In this document: positions 9,511 through 14,909 of the stretch, one piece after another
How positions within the stretch are numbered: the stretch's first letter is position 1
How the letters are laid out: each line of letters begins with the position of its first letter
Assembly (NCBI GenBank): GCA_009602725.1
Contig: WELB01000053.1
Coordinates: 192,529 to 207,437, forward strand
Length of the DNA: 14,909 nt
DNA from: Spirogloea muscicola
Taxonomy: Eukaryota; Streptophyta; Zygnematophyceae; Spirogloeales; Spirogloeaceae
Direction of reading: 5' to 3'
Notes under the pieces: model-generated
Told to the model about the DNA's origin: nothing
The model's database searches: none
What the model saw: only the letters and a program-made list of their open reading frames with translations
Position numbers and translations under genes: made by a program

Positions 9511-9829
9511 CCCAAAGCTCTCCCTGTGAAATTATCACTTCAGTAGTTTTTAGTTAGTAGCCGCAAGTCAGTAAGAGTAGCCGCCGGAAAGCAATCCCAT
9601 TGACGAAACCCAGAGGCTGCAGCTAGAGCGCGGCCAGCACACAGATGCAAGGCGTTGGCTCAGGGACTGTTGGAGGTACATGGACAGGAGCAAGCAAAAC
9701 ACCTGAGTGCGCAAGCGAGCCAGCGAGTGTTTAGAGTCGGCCTGCTCGCCCCACCTGCGGGAACACAGCACGCCGCACAAGCCGCGCCGACAGGTCCAGC
9801 CACTGAGACCCGAAAGCCCCGTGCACATT

Positions 9830-9875
9830 GGAGGCCAGTGGACAATGGACAAGGTCCGAGGTCCGAGGTCCTAAA
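9830..9875 (+). repeat. Repeat family copy I, partial
   Basis: GGAGGCCAGTGGACAATGGA followed by CAAGGTCCGAGGTCCGAGGTCC. The right block is strong and the GGTCCGA element is locally triplicated. The stem is degraded. Confidence 0.5.
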
Positions 9876-10197
9876 ATCATGGTCCCCATTTCGAAGTGTT
9901 CGCCCACAGGGTAGGCAAACGGAAATGGATTTGGAGGCGAATGTATTCTAGCAGGCAGGAGTAACTGCCGGTTGGTGGCGGCGGGCGCCGGCGGCCGGAC
10001 TCCCCAACCCCCCCAACTGTCTTCGGGCCCCCGACAATTTGCCCCTGGGGCCGACCGCGCCCATCGATTACTCGTCCTCTCCTCGTCCGTTTTTTCCTAT
10101 ACAGTGTGATAACTCAATTTGGCCACCGTTCCGATTTCTCCCCCCCCCCGCGCGCCCGCTCTCGCCTCGTCCGTCGCCCCGGCCTCGTCGCATCGTC

Positions 10198-10245
10198 GGC
10201 GGCGGCGGCGGCAGCGGCGGCGGCGGCGGCGGCGGAAGACGCGGC
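10198..10245. repeat. (GGC)n tract with one interruption
   Basis: GGC units interrupted by GGCAGC, then further GGC units, ending in GGAAGACGCGG. It is not tied to an exon. Confidence 0.7.
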
Positions 10246-10304
10246 GGGAACTTCGGCAGTGTCGGTGGCGGTCTGGAGAAAGGCGCGCGGGGCGTATGGA
10301 ATGG

Positions 10305-10347
10305 AAAGGGAGGCCAATTCAAGCCAATACACAGTTCAAGCAGAGGC
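10305..10347 (+). repeat. Possible strongly diverged repeat copy J
   Basis: GGGAGGCCAATTCAAGCCAA, then ACACAGTTCAAGCAGAGGC. The ACACAGTTC part equals that in copy C and the spacing is similar, but the stem is gone. It may be chance. Confidence 0.3.
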
Positions 10348-10423
10348 GAGTGCAAACTAGACAAGGCTACATAATATAGAGACCTAAACTAAGGTGCCTA
10401 AGGTGACAATAGTACCCACGGGA

Positions 10424-10424
10424 N
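10424..10424. other. Ambiguous base (N), possible assembly join
   Basis: A single N directly before a GCGGCGGCGGCGCCGCGG stretch. The sequence to its right is the first recognisable exon of the esterase-like gene. To its left, an in-frame stop (10399-10401) follows within eight codons and no start codon is seen. Confidence 0.6.
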
Positions 10425-10425
10425 C

Positions 10426-13391
10426 CGCGGCGGCGGCGCCGCGGCGAGCGTGGATCCGCAGCGGCAGCCACAGCAGCTCCGCCGGGCGCTGGTGGAGCGG
10501 CCGACGACCGATGGCGGCGGCATCCCAGACACGCCGAATCCCAATCACCACTGGGCCAAGGTGTGCCCGGCGCCGCTCTATTTGGTCCCCCTCCACATCA
10601 AATCTGTCCAATCTCGTTCCCTTTTCCTTCTTACTACTTCTCACCCTCCACCTCATGTTTGTGTCACTCGCTTCTGCTCAAAACGAAACGAGAATGAAAT
10701 GTTTTGAAGGATCGAATTTGAGTACACAAGGAGGCTTGCGTGGAATGAAAGGTATAAGAATCGTTTCGAAAGATCCAATTTGAGTAATCAAAACAAGGTT
10801 TGCGTGGGAGTGTGATATAGTGCTCTACGGAACAAATGAATGGAGGGCTCTCACCTTCTCTCCCCCCAGCCCGGTCAGAGGTTCAATTCCTGCTACACTT
10901 GTATCTCAGGTTTTTGACAAAGAGGGGTCCCCCATCTTCGGCCGCAACCACTGGCGCTCTGACCGCCGCTACGAGCGCTACGCATTCACGCGCATCGACG
11001 GCTCGCGCGTGCACTCCACTCCTGACCTCGCGCACGTGAGCAGCACCCCACAACCATAAGATCATTCCGCGCTTTTGAGGCAGCTCCTGTCCCCACTTGG
11101 CTCCAATACCACCATCATATGTTCAGCTAGCAACTCACTTCCCGAAGAATACACCAAACTCTCCATTTGGTGCCTCTACTGCTGCATAAGTAGAAGAAGG
11201 AGCTACACTCTCGTTGTCAGCTACTGCAGCCACCACCAGAGTGACCACCGCGGCCAAGGTGGGCTTAGAGCACTGGCTGCAGTCTGTCCTGGATGCTCAT
11301 CTGCCACATGCTGCGGCGGTGCTGGGTGCCGATGAGGTGGCAGCTGCTGGCGAACAAGCGCGTGGCGCTGTTAGGGGACTCGCTGACAGACCAGGTGCAC
11401 AAGATGTTCCCGCTCTCGCTCCAAAAGGCGGGCTATGAGGAGTACATCACCCAGCTCGGGCGCTTGTGCGTCTGCGCCCCCCCTTTCGGCCCCGCTCTCC
11501 TGATCCTCATGTTTCTTCTTCAGTCCCTCATCTCTCTTCCCCTTCTCTTTGCCCCTCTGGCCTCTCTTATCTCCCATCCATGTCTCCTCCAAATACCTTT
11601 TCTTCTCAACTCACCTACTGCCTGACTCCAGCTCGCACCCTGCAAGCACAGGTACTCCTGCAACGGCACCATGCATGACACGGCGGAAGAGACGCTGCGC
11701 AAGTTCTGGCCGCTCGACCTGAGTCACAGTGAGGAGGTGATTCAGTGGCATGATGCCCACTGCGACTCGTGGATCCAGACATTCCTCATTGGCGGGCCGT
11801 TCAATATCACGTGGAAGTACTGGCGCAGTGAGCCAAGGGCCCCTCTTCTCCCTTCCGTCCCCCTCTCCTCCCTTCCCAATTCCTTGCCCATTGGCCCAAA
11901 GCTGAAAAACCCAAAGGTGCAGCATCAGCTCCGATACGTCTCTTTCAGTAACGTAGACTCTTGATTTTGATCACTTGTAGCTGCGCTCTGCCGCAGCATA
12001 CAAGCTGCCAACAAAGGAGGGGACCAAGAACACGCGCTACGTCCTGTGGCCGGGCGTTCTGGACTACCTGTTTGAGGATTCGGACATCGTGAGAAGCCTT
12101 CGCTGCCCGGACTCTAGCATCAAGCAATCCTCACATGATTTCTGAAGTCACATGCAATTCATCTTACTGTTGTTGCAGGTCATGATAATGATTTGACTGT
12201 AAAACCATAGTCCAAACACTAGTGTTATATAAGACATGGCCAAGTGGAGGCAACGTGTGTCTGCTCCTTGATGATGAGTTCCACCCTCAGATTGGCCAGC
12301 ATATGCACGACGTCTCTTCGTTGATGAAGAGTATGCCATTGCGTCGGCTCACTTCCAATGCGCAGGTAGTCGTCAACCTGGGGGCACATTACGGCGAGGC
12401 AGAACACGAGCAGGAGGAGCTGGCACTCCACTACGAGCAGCTGGCTGCGCGCATGGAGGCCTTCAACAGGCGGCCGGGCCGCCTGGCCTTCTTCCGTCAG
12501 ACGCTCACGCAGCACTTCTTCTCGACAGACGGCACCGGGCGGTACAAGCCGACAGTGGGCCACGTGCCCAACGAGTTGACCAACTGCTACGCTGCGCCCA
12601 ATGTCTTCTGGCAGGTCTCTTGCTCAACACACTGCTGCTACAGCAGCGGCCAGCTCAGTGCTAATACTTGGAGCTGGAACCTGAGTTGGACCTTGAAAGC
12701 CTAACCCGTACAAGCCTGACGTGAAGAGGAGCATGCCCTTGTTGTAGATTAAATAATCTGGCTATACCCCCAGCTCTCTGGTCACTCCTGCAGGCGCAGT
12801 GTCGTTGCACTGTGGCCTGTCGATGCTGTCACTTGCAGCACCACCTGCAGACCAGCGTGTGCTGCGTGCTTTGCCCGCATATCAGATTAGACAAGTTCTT
12901 CAGAGCTGGCAAAGTTAGTCAAGGTCAGGGATGCAGACAGAAAATGAGGCGTCCAGAAGTGCGGATAAGAATCAGGGTCTAGCACTCAGGTGTTCAGCTC
13001 TAAGGGGTCATTCGTAGCGCGTAGAGCGTGGGCTGTTGCGTTGGCTTCCTTAAGGCTGCCTTTGTAGTTACAAACACAACAGCTTGGCTCTGACAGCGGC
13101 GTGCATGGGCATGGACAGCTGTTCCGGCATCGGCTGATGGCGGCGGCGGCAGAGCCACGCGGCATCCTCATCCAGCCCGTGTTGCTGGAGATGAACATGC
13201 ACAACTTCCACTTTCGGTACGAGTTGGCGATGATGACGAAGCGCGACTGCACGCACTTTGCGTACATCGTCGACTGGTGGGCACCGGTGTTCGACACCCT
13301 GTACCGAACAGCTGTTGAGGGCATGTGCGCCAAGGGCATGGCGCCTGAAGGAGCATGTCCCAAGCCTCTTGGTGGCGGCTTCGTTGACTGA
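10426..13391 (+). CDS. Spliced PC-esterase (TBL/CASD1-like SGNH) protein, 5' end incomplete
   Basis: Exons: about 10426-10560, 10910-11035, 11344-11465, 11652-11827, 11997-12088, 12366-12614 and 13119-13391. All are GT-AG and all phases agree. From 10910 onward there are 345 residues, with about 45 more visible upstream. Signature parts: NKRVALLGDSLTDQ (nucleophile Ser codon 11380-11382), DSDIVVVNLGAHY spanning the 12088/12366 junction, the QHF-x(3)-DGTG element, and RDCTHF near the end (Asp 13245-13247, His 13254-13256). This is the layout of the PC-esterase family, whose SGNH-like members include plant TBL/ESK1 polysaccharide O-acetyltransferases and animal CASD1. Acetyl transfer to or removal from a glycan in the secretory pathway is inferred. 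The substrate is unknown. No start codon or signal sequence is visible because the first exon runs into the N at 10424. The 11344 acceptor is the least certain; one at 11283 would add a Cys/Trp-rich stretch but breaks phase. Confidence 0.85.
10701..10822 (+). repeat. Imperfect tandem duplication, unit about 62 nt
   Basis: 10701 onward (GTTTTGAAGGATCGAATTTG, then GCTTGCGTGGAATG) is repeated from 10763 (GTTTCGAAAGATCCAATTTG, then GTTTGCGTGGGAGTG). Two copies with substitutions and small indels lie inside the 10561-10909 intron of the esterase-like gene. They are unrelated by eye to the hairpin repeat. Confidence 0.65.
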
Positions 13392-13759
13392 GCATCCGCT
13401 CAGAGTCGCACTGCCAAGCACGCACCAGTCGCCTTGACCTGGTGCTGTACTGACTTGCTGTCAAAGCTGGCGAAGTAGGATGCTTGCAACAAAGTCCCTA
13501 CTGCAGACAGGTGCATATTGCGCCTCTGGCGTTCCTACTTTGCAGCACTGTCGGCAAGAAAGACTCAAACTCTTTCTGCTGGTCCATAGCTCCAGCAATT
13601 GCTCCAGCAACTAGTTGCACTTTACAGTTGTCAGTTTCTGGCGTTGAGGATCTCATGCCAGTTGCCTGATGGGACTCTTCAGACACTGACAGGCAGAGCC
13701 GCTGCCAGCGTTGCAGCCAAGGCTGCTGTCTGCAGCTGAATCCATTGTCATTTTTTCTA
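13392..13759. other. Convergent intergenic region
   Basis: Lies between the stop codons of the plus-strand esterase-like gene and the minus-strand membrane-protein gene. No coding signal is seen. I see no TGTAA on the plus strand; the minus strand has one, listed separately. Confidence 0.6.
13622..13626 (-). terminator. Candidate TGTAA poly(A) signal for the minus-strand gene
   Basis: TTACA on the plus strand gives TGTAA on the minus strand, 134 nt past the stop at 13760. The spacing suits a chlorophyte 3' UTR. Confidence 0.4.
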
Positions 13760-14909
13760 TCAGACAAGAGGATAGTAGTCGGGGATCTTGAACTTGTCGC
13801 GCTCGGGTTGCTCGTGCCGTTCTTGGCGTGGCGGCAAGCCGGCTGCTGCACCCACTGCTTTCCTGCTCTTCGTATTGCCCTCGCTGCCAGCGCCTCGACT
13901 GGCCGTGGGCCGCAGCATCTTTCGCGGGGCCCGGTGCTGCCGCCTTCTTCGCTGCCTCGGCTGCGGGTTCTGGAGCTCGTCGGCGTCTCGGGCTGGTGCT
14001 TCATCAGTCAGAGCCGGGTGCTGCATGGACTCCTCGTCCTCTCCTATCTCTCGCTCGGCCTGCAGACGACAACCACATAAGCGAATTGCAAGTTCTGGCA
14101 AATGACAAACTGAAGGCTGACCGCAAACAAAGGCCGGCTGTGCTGCATGCCCAGCAACAACGAGAGACGAGAGACACTGACATGGAGCGGCGGTCGTCTG
14201 TGTGCAGCCGCCACTGCGGCTGTCACATTGCCGTCCACGCTTGCCGCCGCGCCGGCCAGCGAAGGCCCCGAGCAAGCTGCGACACAGTCGAACCCGAGGA
14301 CTATCAGTAAACAGTCGCTGTGCAGTGGGCACTGGCTGCGGAGCGGCCGCAGGAGCCAGAGCGCCGCACCGGCCAGCTGCTTGCGGAGGTCGGCGACGAG
14401 GGCCAGGAGCTGCTGCTGCTCCGCCTCGAGCCGCTTGGCCTCGGTGGTGAGGTCGAAGATGATCTGGGCGCCCACCAGCAAAAGGACCCAACACGGCGCC
14501 CATCAGGCCATCTTATGTCTAGCATTAACATCTTAAAGGTAACACATTTCAATATACAATCTGTAGTTTCATTATAATCCACATCTACCCCAGACCACCA
14601 AAGAAAGAAAGAAGGTAAACATTACCATAAGCACAGCCCCAACAATGTTAAGCATAACCATAAAGTATCGGAAGCAGCGGCGAGCGGGGGTCATCCGCGA
14701 CGACGTAGCGGGAGGGCAGCTCGGCGCTGCTGCTTCTGCTGGCGGCGGCGGCGAAGGCGGCGCTGGGCGAGTCTGGCCATTACCTTCTCCTTGATGCTGT
14801 CGCGGTGCACGTTGGCTTTCTGCTGCGCGGTGAGCGCCGTGCCGCCGATGACGCCGGAGCCGCCGCCGCTGGCGGCGGCGGCGGCGGCGGCGGCGGCCTC
14901 CGGCGGGGC
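13760..14909 (-). CDS. Partial gene, probable single-pass membrane and coiled-coil protein
   Basis: The 5' part runs off the right edge. Candidate exons on the minus strand: one ending at 14626 (GT at 14625), 14463-14370, and 14059-13760 with stop TGA. Joining the first two gives a hydrophobic stretch (FMVMLNIVGAVLMIIFDL) followed at once by a short coiled coil (LTTEAKRLEAEQQQLLALV). The last exon has an acidic start (EREIGEDEE), a basic cluster (RQRRRRQ) and the terminus KFKIPDYYPLV. At the edge, a poly-Ala and Gly/Ser-rich segment leads to TAQQKANVHRDSIKEK. The middle is unresolved: the GCCG/GTGCGG donor at 14370 leaves phase 1 while the last exon needs phase 0, so an unseen small exon, another donor or a sequence error must exist. 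A second coding-like frame overlaps 14640-14720. I do not recognise the family. Confidence 0.45.
14871..14897. repeat. (GGC)n tract, poly-Ala on the minus strand
   Basis: About nine GGC units at the right edge. In the favoured minus-strand frame they encode an alanine run before a Gly/Ser linker. The tract may be longer beyond the window. Confidence 0.7.

Larger units (their letters stand above)
7187..10423. other. Gene-poor block bounded by two ambiguous bases, rich in a diverged repeat
   Basis: I find no open frame here with recognisable domains, a phase-consistent exon chain or coding-like composition. Open stretches on both strands (for example minus 7491-8314) are low complexity and overlap one another. 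The block carries at least nine diverged copies of the hairpin repeat, listed separately, plus CGG-type tracts at about 7310-7362 and 10198-10235. A TATATAA string at 7587-7593 is isolated. A shorter shared string (GCAGCCGCAAGTCAG or near variants) recurs at about 8072, 9093 and 9559, downstream of some copies, suggesting the repeat unit was once longer. Confidence 0.6.

Noticed and set aside
7187-10423. CRISPR-like array
   Set aside because: Repeats are diverged, in both orientations and irregularly spaced, and the surroundings are eukaryotic spliced genes.
10872-10898. tRNA-like B box (GGTTCAATTCC) suggesting a tRNA or tRNA-derived SINE
   Set aside because: The flanking bases form only three of five T-stem pairs, no A box or acceptor stem could be found upstream, and the stretch sits right before a well-supported splice acceptor at 10909.
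12222-12365. Upstream extension of the esterase exon that starts at 12366
   Set aside because: The frame is open, but splicing 12088 directly to 12366 joins DSDI to VVVNLGAHY in phase and reproduces the conserved family motif, so the stretch is best read as intron.

Overview
This is nuclear DNA from a GC-rich eukaryote, most likely a green alga (Chlorophyta; a Chlorella-like trebouxiophyte is my best guess). Coding segments are short and very GC-rich, interrupted by GT-AG introns of about 60 to 500 nt with lower GC. TGTAA, the chlorophyte poly(A) signal, occurs past two of the stop codons. (CGG)n/(GGC)n tracts are frequent, and one gene encodes a TBL/CASD1-type PC-esterase. Nothing looks bacterial: no operons, no ribosome binding sites.

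Four spliced genes can be supported. (1) 1044-2979, plus: a 302-residue protein with an N-terminal presequence, an Ala-rich hydrophobic segment and two C-terminal LysM domains; all six exons join in phase. (2) 3624-about 6921, minus, convergent with gene 1: a coiled-coil protein of at least 828 residues with an acidic disordered N-terminal third and three F-x-x-A helical hairpins; its first exon is missing. (3) About 10426-13391, plus: a PC-esterase/SGNH-type protein with GDSL, N-L-G-x-H and D-C-T-H motifs in seven phase-consistent exons; its start is lost at an ambiguous base. (4) 13760 to the right edge, minus, convergent with gene 3: part of a probable small membrane/coiled-coil protein whose internal splicing I could not fully resolve.

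Between genes 2 and 3 lies about 3.2 kb (7187-10423) bounded at both ends by a single N inside GC-rich repeat sequence. It has no convincing gene. It carries at least nine diverged copies, in both orientations, of a roughly 50-60 nt repeat: a small GGGCTG...CAGCCC hairpin followed by a conserved GAATGAACAAGGTCCGAAG-like block. One more probable copy, without the hairpin, lies at 251-300, upstream of gene 1. This repeat family is the most unusual structure in the window.

The genes are not obviously in one pathway. LysM and PC-esterase proteins are both classes that commonly act on or near polysaccharides, but linkage here may be chance.
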